A DNA stretch of 54,022 nt from Halobacteriales archaeon QH_10_67_22 (GTDB lineage: Archaea; Halobacteriota; Halobacteria; Halobacteriales; Haloarculaceae): the NCBI GenBank assembly GCA_003021305.1, contig PXQN01000070.1, positions 1 to 54,022 on the forward strand, given 5' to 3'. The notes under the pieces are model-generated. The model was given only the letters and a program-made list of their open reading frames with translations, ran no database searches and was not told the origin of the DNA. Shown here piece by piece: positions 1 to 8,376 of this stretch; the first letter of the stretch is position 1, and every line of letters begins with the position of its first letter. Both the position numbers and the translations under genes were made by a program.

Positions 1-501
1 CACGCGCTCTGCCGGATTGCCCGCGACGGTGGCGCCGGGGGGGACGTCCTCGACGACGACGGCGCCTGCCCCGACGGTGGCGCCGGCCCCGACGGTGATG
101 TCCCCGACCAGCGTCGCGCGGGCGCCCAGCGTCACGTCGTCACAGACGGTCGGGTGTCGCTTCACGGGCTCGGGGTCGTCACCGCCCAGCGTTACCCCGT
201 GGTACATGACGACGTCGTCACCGATTTCGGCCGTCTCGCCGACGACGACGCCCATGCCGTGGTCGACGAACAGGCGCCGACCCACCTCGGCCCCGGGGTG
301 TATCTCGACGCCCGTCAGGAACCGCGCCAGTTGTGCGAGCGCCCGGGCGGCCAGACGGTGGCCCCGCGACAGGAGCCAGTGGGCAAGCCGGTGTGTCCAG
401 ACGGCCCACAGGCCGGGGTAGAGCAACACCTCGGCGGTCGTTCTGGCGGCGGGGTCTATCTCTCGTGCTGTGCGAACGTCCGCTCTGAGTCTGTCGAACA
501 T
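1..501 (-). CDS. cysE: Serine O-acetyltransferase (5' part, runs off the window)
   Basis: Acetylates serine with acetyl-CoA to O-acetylserine, the first step of cysteine synthesis in the cytosol. I read 167 codons leftward from the ATG at 499-501, open to the window edge. The N-terminal helical part is followed by hexapeptide left-handed beta-helix repeats. The family signatures [19 protein letters not shown] and YHGVTLGG are present; both contribute to the active site in CysE/EpsC enzymes. The visible end, VAGNPAERV, is close to the normal C-terminus, so only a few residues should be missing. It is divergent from the acyl-CoA gene at 748, with about 245 bp between them. Identification is firm; the exact 3' end cannot be seen. 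Confidence 0.9.
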   Translation of the reverse strand, partial: MFDRLRADVRTAREIDPAARTTAEVLLYPGLWAVWTHRLAHWLLSRGHRLAARALAQLARFLTGVEIHPGAEVGRRLFVDHGMGVVVGETAEIGDDVVMYHGVTLGGDDPEPVKRHPTVCDDVTLGARATLVGDITVGAGATVGAGAVVVEDVPPGATVAGNPAERV

Positions 502-747
502 GTGTCCGGTCGGTGTGAGTATGGTCGGAGTCGGTACGACGGAGCGAGAGAACGGGCACTCACCGACAACACTGCCGACCCGGCGTCGGCTGGTCGGAGC
601 CAGTGCGACCGGACGAGCGTGAGTGCCCGAGCGACATACACGAGGGTTACCGCCCCAGCGAATTAAATGGTCCGAAACCGAAAACTCGTGGTCGGTTTCC
701 TCCCGAGAGAAACCTTGAAACGAGTGCCGGGCGACCGTTCACACGTC

Positions 748-2709
748 ATGGATTTCGAGGACGTGGAGACGATCACAGTGCTCGGTGCCGGCAACATGGG
801 CCACGGGATCGCCGAGGTGGCGGCCCTGGCCGGCTACGACGTGTGCATGCGCGACATCAAAGAGGAGTTCGTCCAGGACGGCTACGACCAGATCGAGTGG
901 TCGGTGGGGAAACTCGCCGAGAACGGCCAGATCAGCGAGGGCGAGGCCGAGGAGACCCTGGAACGGATCACGCCCCTGGTCGACTTCGAGGCAGCCGCCG
1001 AAGACGCCGACGTCGTCATCGAGGCCGTCCCCGAGCGCATGGACGTCAAGAAAGACGTTTACCGGGAACTCGTGGAGTACGCCCCCGACGAGGCCATCTT
1101 CGCGACCAACACCTCCAGTCTCTCGGTCACCGAGCTGTCGGAAGTCACCGACCGCCCCGAGCAGTTCTGCGGGATGCACTTTTTCAATCCGCCGGTCCGG
1201 ATGGCCCTGGTCGAGGTCATCTCCGGCGAGCACACCAGCGAGGCGACGCTCGACACCGTCGAACAACTGGCCGAGGCGTTCGAGAAGTCCCCCGTCAGAG
1301 TGCGCAAGGACTCGCCGGGGTTCATCGTCAACCGCGTCCTGGTGCCGCTGATGAACGAGGCCTGCTGGCTGGTCCACGACGACGTCGCCACCGTCGCGGA
1401 GGTCGACTCGACGGCGTCGTTCGACATGGGGTTGCCGATGGGCGCGTTCGAACTCGGCGACCAGGTCGGCCACGACGTGACGCTGCACGTCCTGGAGTAC
1501 ATGCACGAGGTGCTGGGCGAGGCCTACGAGCCCTGTCCGTTGCTCGAATCGAAAGTCGAGGCCGACGACCTCGGCAAGAAGACCGGCCAGGGCTTCTACG
1601 ACTACGAGAACGGCGGGGCCGAGGTCCCGAGCGACGCGGGCCGGGCGGACGTCGCCGACCGCCTGCTGGCGGTGATGGCCAACGAGGTCGGCAAACTCGT
1701 CGGCGACGACGTGGCCCCCGTCTCGGACATCGACGAGGCGATGGGTCTGGGCGGCGGGTTCCCCGAGGGGCCGGGCCGGATGGCCGACGAGCGGGGGCTC
1801 GCGGACCTGGTCGAGACTCTCGAAGAACTCGACGAGGAGACCGGCGCGGCCAGGTACGCCGTCTCGGACGGACTCGAAGCGGCCGCCGAGGCGGGTGGGT
1901 TCTACGGCGGTGAGGACGAGGCGACGACGAGCTACGAACAGGTCGTGGTCGAAGTCGACGGTCGTGTGGGCCACGTCCAGCTGGACCGCCCACAGCGGAT
2001 GAACACGATCACGCCACGGATGCTCGACGAACTCGACGCGGCGCTGGACGAGTTCGCGGACGACGACGAGGTGCGCGCAGTGTTGCTCGAAGGTGCCGGC
2101 GACCGGGCGTTCTCGGCGGGGTTCGACGCCGCCAGCGCCGCCCCCGAGGACGCGCTGGACGCGACCGAGGTTTCCCGACACGGCCAGCGGGTGCTCGGCC
2201 GACTCGAGGAGGTCGGGATGCCCGTCCTCGCCGCTGTCGACGGCTACTGTCTCGGCGGCGGGATGGAACTGGCGACGGCCGCGGACATGCGCATCGCCCA
2301 GGAAGGCGCCCAGTTCGGCCAGCCCGAACACAACCTCGGGCTGATGCCAGGGTGGGGCGGGACCCAGCGGCTGAAACACGTCGTCGGCGAGGGTCGCGCC
2401 AAAGAGATCATCTTCACGGCGCGCAACGACTACGACCCGGAGACGATGGCCGACTACGGCTTCGTCAGCGAGGTGCTGAGCCCCGAAGCCTTCGACGACC
2501 GCAAGTGGGAACTCGCGCGTGACCTGGCGGCTGGACCGCCCATCGCACAGAAACTCACCAAGCGGGCGATGCTGGCCGGCCGCGACGACACCGAGGCCGG
2601 TCTCGAGCTCGAGGCGTCGGGCTTTGGCCACCTGTTCAACACCGACGACGTCTGGGAGGGACTGGCCGCCTTCCAGCAGGACCGCGACCCCGAGTTCGAG
2701 GGGAAGTAA
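748..2709 (+). CDS. Fused 3-hydroxyacyl-CoA dehydrogenase / enoyl-CoA hydratase
   Basis: A 653-residue bifunctional beta-oxidation protein. Residues ~1-390 are the NAD-dependent 3-hydroxyacyl-CoA dehydrogenase: Rossmann motif GAGNMGHG at residues 13-20, the catalytic-His segment CGMHFFNPP, then PGFIVNR. Residues ~395-653 are a crotonase domain with the oxyanion-hole segment AFSAGFD and both catalytic-Glu segments, GGGMELA and FGQPEHNLGLMPG. The order (dehydrogenase first, hydratase second) is the reverse of bacterial FadB. I chose the ATG at 748 because homologous sequence starts there and a TATA-like CCTTGAAAC lies ~30 bp upstream; an in-frame upstream ATG at 667 would add 27 basic, unrelated residues. 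It probably acts on short or medium-chain acyl-CoA. No thiolase is adjacent. Confidence 0.93.
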   Translation: MDFEDVETITVLGAGNMGHGIAEVAALAGYDVCMRDIKEEFVQDGYDQIEWSVGKLAENGQISEGEAEETLERITPLVDFEAAAEDADVVIEAVPERMDVKKDVYRELVEYAPDEAIFATNTSSLSVTELSEVTDRPEQFCGMHFFNPPVRMALVEVISGEHTSEATLDTVEQLAEAFEKSPVRVRKDSPGFIVNRVLVPLMNEACWLVHDDVATVAEVDSTASFDMGLPMGAFELGDQVGHDVTLHVLEYMHEVLGEAYEPCPLLESKVEADDLGKKTGQGFYDYENGGAEVPSDAGRADVADRLLAVMANEVGKLVGDDVAPVSDIDEAMGLGGGFPEGPGRMADERGLADLVETLEELDEETGAARYAVSDGLEAAAEAGGFYGGEDEATTSYEQVVVEVDGRVGHVQLDRPQRMNTITPRMLDELDAALDEFADDDEVRAVLLEGAGDRAFSAGFDAASAAPEDALDATEVSRHGQRVLGRLEEVGMPVLAAVDGYCLGGGMELATAADMRIAQEGAQFGQPEHNLGLMPGWGGTQRLKHVVGEGRAKEIIFTARNDYDPETMADYGFVSEVLSPEAFDDRKWELARDLAAGPPIAQKLTKRAMLAGRDDTEAGLELEASGFGHLFNTDDVWEGLAAFQQDRDPEFEGK

Positions 2710-2728
2710 CGGGATAGCAAGTCGCGGG

Positions 2729-3484
2729 TCACCAGGCCAGGTCCACCGCGTCGCCCACCTCGACGCCGAACGCGTCGTCGCCCCGACCCTGATTCACCGC
2801 GAGTTCGACGTTGCCGTGGCTGCCCACCGTGACGAGTCGGTCGCCGGCCGGGCGTTCGGCGTAGGCGTCCCGCACCGGCACGCGCTGGTCGTCGACGGTC
2901 ACCGCGTCGCGCCCATTGAGCACCCTGCCGGGGACGTTCGTCACCGCGTTGCCGAAGTCGTCGACGACGAGCACCTCGCCCGTCGCGCCCGCTTCACCGA
3001 GGTCGGGCTCGGGAAACGTCAGGTCGACCCACTCGTCGGTCGGCGAACACCGCTCCAGGTCCTCGACCGCCTCGACGTCGTGAACTGTCGCGGCGGCGGG
3101 AGCGAACAGGTCACGCCCGTGGAAGGTCGAACTCGCCAGCGCCTCGTCGTCGTACGCGAGGTCCCAGACCGCGAACTTCTCGCCGTCGGCGAGGCGTCGT
3201 GCCGTCGGGACGACGACGCCGTTGTCGGGGGCGACCAAGCGGTGACCCCCGGCCTCGACGACGACGGCCCCGCGGTCGGTGCCGACGCCCGGGTCCACGA
3301 CGACGCAGTGGGTCGCCGGCGGGAAGTACGGCACCACCTCGCGCAGCCAGAACGCGGCCGCCCGCACGTCCTGGCGGGGGAAATCGTGTGCGATGTCCTC
3401 GATACGGGCGTCCGTTCGCGAGCAGACCACGCCACGCATCGCGGCCGGGTACGGGCTCCCGAAGTCCGACGCGAGCGTTATCAT
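2729..3484 (-). CDS. SAM hydroxide adenosyltransferase (DUF62 family)
   Basis: 251 residues of the family that includes SAM-dependent chlorinase/fluorinase, but archaeal members hydrolyse S-adenosylmethionine to adenosine and methionine. The Asp-Arg-His triad known from the archaeal hydrolases can be placed: VDPGVGTDRG carries the Asp and Arg, and TFHGRDLFAP carries the His. The N-terminal ASDFG motif binds the nucleoside. It is convergent with the acyl-CoA gene (19 bp between the stops). A TATA-like sequence GGTTAACG at 3509-3516 lies about 28 bp upstream of the ATG, so the transcript is probably leaderless. The physiological role of this hydrolase is unclear in any organism. Confidence 0.88.
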   Translation of the reverse strand: MITLASDFGSPYPAAMRGVVCSRTDARIEDIAHDFPRQDVRAAAFWLREVVPYFPPATHCVVVDPGVGTDRGAVVVEAGGHRLVAPDNGVVVPTARRLADGEKFAVWDLAYDDEALASSTFHGRDLFAPAAATVHDVEAVEDLERCSPTDEWVDLTFPEPDLGEAGATGEVLVVDDFGNAVTNVPGRVLNGRDAVTVDDQRVPVRDAYAERPAGDRLVTVGSHGNVELAVNQGRGDDAFGVEVGDAVDLAW

Positions 3485-3504
3485 ACCCGGTGGATGGTCC
3501 GCTC

Positions 3505-3520
3505 GCCCGTTAACCGTCGC
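3505..3520 (-). promoter_or_regulatory. TATA element of the DUF62 gene
   Basis: On the minus strand GGTTAACGGG is centred ~28 bp upstream of the start codon at 3484, the spacing expected for a leaderless haloarchaeal transcript. Confidence 0.4.
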
Positions 3521-3580
3521 GGTTCGGGATGGGACATTCGTAACCCTCCCCCGCGGGCCACTCGCCGGCCGAGGCGCCGC

Positions 3581-4609
3581 TCAGATCAGCCGTGCCTCGT
3601 CGGGGTCGAAGCCGAGCGTAATCTCCCCGGACAGGTCGGGGTCGGGCGTCCGGAAGACCACGGTCCGGTCGTCCCAGTCGGCGTAGTAGCGCGTGGTCTC
3701 GCCCAGGAATTCGGCGGTGTCGACGGTGACGGTGAACCTGTTGGCGTCGCCCTCGACGACGAGTGCCGTCGGCCGCACGCAGACCGTCACCGGTTCGCCG
3801 GGCGTCGCGTCGCCGGTCACCCGGAAGGTCGTCCCGTCGACGTCGACGGTCACGGTCCCGTCGCCGGCGTCGGTCACGGTCCCGTCGAACAGCGTGTTCT
3901 CGCCGACGAACGAGGCGACGAAGCGCGTCGCGGGGCGCTCGTATATCTCGCGCGGCCGCCCCACCTGTTCGACGCGACCCTCGTGCATCACCGCGACGCG
4001 GTCCGACACCGCGAGCGCCTCGGCCTGGTCGTGGGTGACGTAGACGGTCGTCACGCCCAGTTCGGACTGGATGCGTTTGACCTGCCGGCGCAGGGTCTCC
4101 CGGAGGCGCGCGTCGAGTGCCGACATCGGTTCGTCGAGCAACAACACCGACGGCGCCGGCGCCAGCGCCCGGGCGAGCGCGACGCGCTGTTGCTGCCCGC
4201 CGGACAGCTGGTCGGGGTCGCGCTCGCCCATCCCGGCCAGGTCGACCAGTTCCAGCAGCTCCGTGACACGCTCGTCGACGGTCTGTCCGTCGGGCGGGTC
4301 GGTGAACCGCAGTCCGTAGGCGACGTTCTCGGCGACGCTCATGTGTGGAAAGAGGGCGTAGTTCTGGAAGACGACGCCGACGTCGCGGTCTTCGGGCGCG
4401 AGGCCGGTCACGTCGCGGCCGTCGAACGAGACGGTCCCGGCCGTCGGCGGTTCCAGGCCGGCGATGGTCCGGAGCGTCGTCGTCTTCCCACAGCCCGAGG
4501 GGCCGACGAGCGTGAAAAACTCCCCCGACGCGACGTCCAGCGAGACGCCGTCGAGCGCCACCGTGTCGCCGAACGTCTTGTGCACGTCGGCCAGCGCGAG
4601 GTCAGCCAT
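3581..4609 (-). CDS. thiQ: ABC transporter ATPase, thiamine-type importer
   Basis: 342 residues. It energises import by hydrolysing ATP at the inner face of the membrane. Walker A GPSGCGKTT, signature LSGGQQQRVALARAL, Walker B VLLLDEPMSALDAR and the switch His in YVTHDQ are all intact. A C-terminal TOBE-like beta domain (~residues 250-342) follows, which makes it longer than the ~230-residue bacterial ThiQ and closer in layout to PotA/MalK-type ATPases. Its ATG lies inside the 3' end of the permease gene (8-bp overlap), indicating translational coupling. Substrate assignment rests on the binding protein at 6515-7705, not on this subunit. Confidence 0.85.
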   Translation of the reverse strand: MADLALADVHKTFGDTVALDGVSLDVASGEFFTLVGPSGCGKTTTLRTIAGLEPPTAGTVSFDGRDVTGLAPEDRDVGVVFQNYALFPHMSVAENVAYGLRFTDPPDGQTVDERVTELLELVDLAGMGERDPDQLSGGQQQRVALARALAPAPSVLLLDEPMSALDARLRETLRRQVKRIQSELGVTTVYVTHDQAEALAVSDRVAVMHEGRVEQVGRPREIYERPATRFVASFVGENTLFDGTVTDAGDGTVTVDVDGTTFRVTGDATPGEPVTVCVRPTALVVEGDANRFTVTVDTAEFLGETTRYYADWDDRTVVFRTPDPDLSGEITLGFDPDEARLI

Positions 4610-6398
4610 CGAACCCGCGCCTCCCGCCGAGTCTGTCGATGACGACGAAGCTCGCGCCGGTCACGACGAGCAGGACCGACCCCATCGCGGTTGCCGGACC
4701 GAGTCGCCGGCCGAGGAACCGCTCGATGGCGACCGGCATCGTGTAGCTGTTCGTCCCGGTCGCCAGTATCACCGTTGAGTCGAACTCGCCGATGCTGATC
4801 GCGAAGGCGAAGGCCATCCCCGCGACGATACCCGGCACTACCAGCGGGAGTTCGACGTCCAGGAGTGCGCGAGTCCGGGTCGCCCCTAGCACTCGCGCGG
4901 ACTCGACGAGGGCGTCGTCGATCCCCGCCAGCGCCGGCGCGACGTTGCGCGTCACGAACGGGTAGGCGCCGACGGCGTGGGCGGCGACGATGGCGACCGG
5001 TCCGGCGACGGTGACCCGCCAGCCGAAGGCCTCGAACCCGAACACCAGTCCGCGCAACAGGCCGAGGCCGACGACGATGCCACTGACCGCAAAGGGCGCC
5101 ATCGCCAGCGCGTCGAGGACTTTCCGCCCGCGGAACCGTCGCGTGCTGACCACGCCGAGCAACACGCCTATCGGGACGGCCACCACCAGCGTGCCGGCGC
5201 CGAACACGAGCGAGTTGCGCACCGCGGTCAGGGGCTTGACCTGGAAGTCGTAGGCCTCGGCCTGGCGCTCGACGAGAAACGCGTAGTTGCGCAGCGTCAC
5301 GCCATCGGGACCGGTGACGCTCGCGAGCACCATGCTCGCCATCGGGAGGACGAACACGAGCACCGCGACCGCGGCGTAGGCGCCGACGGCGACCCTGTCG
5401 GCCGTCAGCCCGCCCAGCAGGTCCCGGCGGGGTGCGGGCCGGCCGGTCCGACTCGCGCGCTGGCGGGCCTCGTACTGCAGGTAGGCGTAGGTCAGCGACA
5501 GCGAGACGACGATCTCCAGTACCGCGAGGCCCGTGGCCGTCCCGTAGTCCAGTTGCTGGACGCTGTGGTACACCCACACTTCGACGGTGGCGTACCGCAA
5601 CCCGCCGAGTGCGAGCACGATGGCGAACGACATGAACGAGAAGATGAACGTCAACAGCGCCCCCGTCAGGACCGCCGGCAGCAACTGCGGGAGCGTCACG
5701 TCACGGAAGGCACGCAGGGGCGAGGCGCCCAGCGTCCGGGCCGTCTCGGTCGCGTCGGCGCTGACGCCCTCCCAGGCGGCGGCGGTGACCCGCGCGACCA
5801 GGGGTGCGTTGTAGAACGCGTGGGCGAGGACGATCACCTCCAGGGTGTAGAGCAGTTCGAGCGTCGGCAGTCCGAGCGTCCGCAGGAACCCGTTCACGAC
5901 CCCGTTCTCGCCGAAGGTGGCGACGAAGCCGATGGCGACCATGATCGACGGCATCACGAACGGGAGGATAGTGAGCGAGCCCACCGTCTGCCGGCCGGGA
6001 AACTCCCAGCGGGCCAGCACCCAGGCGCCGGGCACGCCGAGGGCGACGCTCGCGACGGTCGACAGCAGCGCCTGGTAGGCGGTGAAGCCAAAGAGCCCGA
6101 GCCGGTAGTCCGGGAACGACTCGACGAGAACCCACGGGTCCGACAGCGCCGTCGCGAACACGCCGAAGAAGAACTCGTCGGTGAGGATGGCGGTGATCAC
6201 CGCGACAGTCGGGCGCCCGTCGACGACGAGTGACTCGGCGAAGACGACGCCGACGGGGTAGAAGAACATCACGACCAGCAAGGCCAGCGTCACCAGCGTC
6301 ACGACGGCGAGTCCGACGCGTTCGAGCCCCCGGGACCGGCGGAGTCGCTCGCGGACCGCCGGGACGTTCACGCGCTCGAACAGTCCGGGCCCGTTCAT
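4602..6398 (-). CDS. thiP: ABC transporter permease, two fused halves (ThiP-like)
   Basis: 598-residue integral membrane protein made of two BPD-type permease domains in one chain, as in ThiP and the Fe(III) permease FbpB/SfuB. Each half has the cytoplasmic EAA-type loop that docks the ATPase: ETARTLGASPLRAFRDVTLP in the first half and ESARVLGATRTRALLDVELP in the second. The N-terminus shows a clear first transmembrane segment, LALLVVMFFYPVGVVFAESL. It is the second gene of a thiB-thiP-thiQ operon, 116 bp after the binding-protein stop and overlapping the ATPase by 8 bp. Confidence 0.85.
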   Translation of the reverse strand: MNGPGLFERVNVPAVRERLRRSRGLERVGLAVVTLVTLALLVVMFFYPVGVVFAESLVVDGRPTVAVITAILTDEFFFGVFATALSDPWVLVESFPDYRLGLFGFTAYQALLSTVASVALGVPGAWVLARWEFPGRQTVGSLTILPFVMPSIMVAIGFVATFGENGVVNGFLRTLGLPTLELLYTLEVIVLAHAFYNAPLVARVTAAAWEGVSADATETARTLGASPLRAFRDVTLPQLLPAVLTGALLTFIFSFMSFAIVLALGGLRYATVEVWVYHSVQQLDYGTATGLAVLEIVVSLSLTYAYLQYEARQRASRTGRPAPRRDLLGGLTADRVAVGAYAAVAVLVFVLPMASMVLASVTGPDGVTLRNYAFLVERQAEAYDFQVKPLTAVRNSLVFGAGTLVVAVPIGVLLGVVSTRRFRGRKVLDALAMAPFAVSGIVVGLGLLRGLVFGFEAFGWRVTVAGPVAIVAAHAVGAYPFVTRNVAPALAGIDDALVESARVLGATRTRALLDVELPLVVPGIVAGMAFAFAISIGEFDSTVILATGTNSYTMPVAIERFLGRRLGPATAMGSVLLVVTGASFVVIDRLGGRRGFDG

Positions 6399-6514
6399 CG
6401 GTTGCGCCCTCTCGTCGGCCCGTTCATCGGTCTCGCTCCGTTGCGGGGCCGTTCACGAGTGCCGGCCCCTGCGAGCCCGTCCGTCTGTGCCGATCCCCCG
6501 GGGCGGTCATCACG

Positions 6515-7705
6515 TCACTGGCTGGCTATCTGGCGCGACCACGAGTCGACCCAGCCGTCCATGTTCCCGACGAGGTCGTCGTACCCCAGGCCGACGATTT
6601 CCTCGGGTTCGTACACCAGGTCGCCGTAGTCCTCGGGCAGGGTGGCGTTCTCGACGGCCGGGAGGCCGACGTTCCGTTCGGCGATCTCGGCCTGGACCTC
6701 GGGGTCGAGCACGAAGTTCATGAACTCGACGGCCAGGTCGGTCTTCTCGGTCTCGCGGAAGGGTGCCATCCCGTCGACGTACCGGTACCCTTCGCCGTCG
6801 GGGAAGCCGACCTGGTGTTCGGCCATGTCCTGGTCGCGCCGGTCGGCGTACACCTGGTCGGTCGAAAAGGAGACCACCATCGGCGCCTCGCCGTTCGAGT
6901 AGGCGTCGTAGGCGTCGCCCCAGCTGTTGAGCACTCGCGTCCCGTTGTCGGTGAGGTCGCTCCAGTAGTCGAGATACCCCTCCTCGCCGAAGTGGTCGAC
7001 CGTCCACAGGAGGAACTTCAGTCCCGTGGTGCTCCCCTGTGGACTCGGGACGAGTAACCCGTCCTCGAAGTCGGGCGACGTGAGGTCGTCGAACGTCTCG
7101 GGGTCGCCGACGCCTCGTTCGTCGAGCAGATTGCGGTTGTAGACGAGACTCACGTAGGACGCACCGAAGGGGATCGCGCGGTCCTGTGGGTCGAACCGGA
7201 AGTCCTCGACGACGCTGTCCACGTTCGAGAGTCGGGCGGTGTCGACGCTGGCGAACAGGCCCTCCTCGCCCTCGACGCCCTGGTCGGTCCGGACCAGGTC
7301 CTCGGCAGTCAGCCCCAGGTAGAGGTCTGTCTCGATCGGTTCGCCGGCCCCGCGGCGCTGGAGAAAGTAGGTCATCTCGTCTTCCGGTGCGAACCACTCC
7401 AGTTCGACGTCGTGGCGCGACTCGAACTCCTCTTTGACCCACCCGCCGGGGCTGGTGCTCGGGGCGTCCAGGAAGGCGGGGTAGGTCCCCACGCGCAACG
7501 AGGCCAGCCCGGCTGTCGCCGTCCCGGTCGTCGTCCCCTCGGTCGCCGTCTCCGTCCCGGACTCCGGGGTCCCGGTCGACGTCCCCGTCGTGGACCCGTC
7601 CGGCGAGTCCGTCGCAGTCGCCTCGTCGGTCGGCTCCGCGCTACACCCCGCGAACAGGCCGGCCGCGCCCAGCCCCGCCGCTTTCAGGAACCGTCGTCTG
7701 TCCAT
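6515..7705 (-). CDS. thiB: Thiamine ABC transporter substrate-binding lipoprotein
   Basis: 396 residues. The start has a twin-arginine motif followed by a lipobox (MDRRRFLKAAGLGAAGLFAGC), so the protein is predicted to be Tat-exported and lipid-anchored at Cys, followed by a ~40-residue Thr/Ser/Glu linker. The body follows the E. coli TbpA plan: DLYLGLTAEDL, GLFASV, STTGLKFLLWTV, NSWGDAYDAYSNGEAP and GYRYVDG each have a counterpart there. From family knowledge it should bind thiamine or its phosphates outside the cell. It is the first gene of the operon. I see no THI-box riboswitch in the 80 bp upstream; a strong TATA box at 7726-7737 predicts a leaderless mRNA. Fe(III) or another small cation is the alternative substrate. 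Confidence 0.85.
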   Translation of the reverse strand: MDRRRFLKAAGLGAAGLFAGCSAEPTDEATATDSPDGSTTGTSTGTPESGTETATEGTTTGTATAGLASLRVGTYPAFLDAPSTSPGGWVKEEFESRHDVELEWFAPEDEMTYFLQRRGAGEPIETDLYLGLTAEDLVRTDQGVEGEEGLFASVDTARLSNVDSVVEDFRFDPQDRAIPFGASYVSLVYNRNLLDERGVGDPETFDDLTSPDFEDGLLVPSPQGSTTGLKFLLWTVDHFGEEGYLDYWSDLTDNGTRVLNSWGDAYDAYSNGEAPMVVSFSTDQVYADRRDQDMAEHQVGFPDGEGYRYVDGMAPFRETEKTDLAVEFMNFVLDPEVQAEIAERNVGLPAVENATLPEDYGDLVYEPEEIVGLGYDDLVGNMDGWVDSWSRQIASQ

Positions 7706-7725
7706 ACCTCACTACACGATTCCCT

Positions 7726-7737
7726 GGTAATATAACC
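7726..7737 (-). promoter_or_regulatory. TATA box of the thiBPQ operon
   Basis: GGTTATATTACC on the minus strand, centred 26 bp upstream of the thiB ATG at 7705. This places the transcription start at the start codon and leaves no room for a leader riboswitch. Confidence 0.65.
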
Positions 7738-7785
7738 CGTGATTTCCGGCGGGGAACTGTACAATCGTGATGGTCGGGGCCGCTC

Positions 7786-7977
7786 TCAACAGATCTCGCC
7801 CAGGTCGCGCCAGTCGTCGACGTGGACGGTCACCTCGAGTTCGCGCCCGCAGCCATCACAGTAGAACGACACCGTGCGGTACCCCGGCTGGAACTCCGTC
7901 CCCTCGCCGTGTTCGTCACACTCCACGCGGACCCCGCGTTCATCGCGCTCCGGTACCTCGACCGTGTAGGTGGCCAT
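7786..7977 (-). CDS. Small zinc-finger-like protein, function unknown
   Basis: 63 acidic residues from the ATG at 7975-7977. Cysteines suggest a metal site: VECDEHG, then the treble-clef-like FYCDGCGRELEV, and a Cys as the last residue. Composition and codon bias match real haloarchaeal genes, whereas the other frames here give basic Arg-rich products. It stands alone between thiB and the histidine-kinase remnant, both also on the minus strand. I do not recognise a named family. A role as a small metal-binding regulator is inference only. Confidence 0.65.
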   Translation of the reverse strand: MATYTVEVPERDERGVRVECDEHGEGTEFQPGYRTVSFYCDGCGRELEVTVHVDDWRDLGEIC

Positions 7978-8029
7978 CCTGTCGTCGTATCGGAGTGGGC
8001 CGGTGAAAAATCCGACGGCGAGCGTCGGG

Positions 8030-8262
8030 TCACCCCGTTCCCGGCCGGCCGCCGTCGGTCGCCACCAGTGTGGGGTCGCCCGCGTCGGTCGGGCCCTGGC
8101 CTCGCGGCACCGAGACCGTCACCGTCGACCCGCGGGGCGTGTTCTCCTCGACGGCCAGTTCGCCGCCCATCCGGGTGACACCCCAGTGGGCGGTCCACAG
8201 GCCGAGACCGCCCCCGTGTTCGAGGTCGGTTTCGCCGCCACGCTCGAGTGGGGCCCGTTGCA
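8030..8262 (-). pseudogene. Remnant of a sensor histidine kinase (C-terminal ATPase end)
   Basis: In one minus-strand frame, coordinates ~8262 to 8030 translate to the C-terminal end of a haloarchaeal HisKA/HATPase protein: PLERGGETDLEHGGGLGLW (G2 box and ATP lid) followed by TRMGGELAVEENTPRGSTV and a stop. Upstream in the same frame the sequence loses all similarity and becomes Arg-rich. There is no N-box, H-box, sensor region or start codon, and the Lhr gene ends at 8377. So only about 75 residues of a kinase survive, and it cannot be functional as a kinase. Confidence 0.6.
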
Positions 8263-8376
8263 CAGTACGCACAGTGGTTCGGGCCGTCCATGTCGGACGA
8301 ACGCGGGTCACCCTCCTGAGTCTGTCCATCGGCCGATCCTGCCCGTTCACCTGCCCTCCCGGTACCAGCAACCGTC

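Noticed and set aside
154-666. Long rightward open frames opposite cysE
   Set aside because: Mirror frames of a GC-rich gene. The minus strand gives an unmistakable serine acetyltransferase, and the plus-strand product has no protein-like pattern.
739-2631. 630-codon leftward frame opposite the acyl-CoA gene
   Set aside because: High-GC antisense shadow. The codon pattern and domain matches belong to the plus strand.
7706-7785. TPP riboswitch upstream of the thiamine importer
   Set aside because: The TATA box is 26 bp before the ATG, so there is no leader, and I see no THI-box helices.
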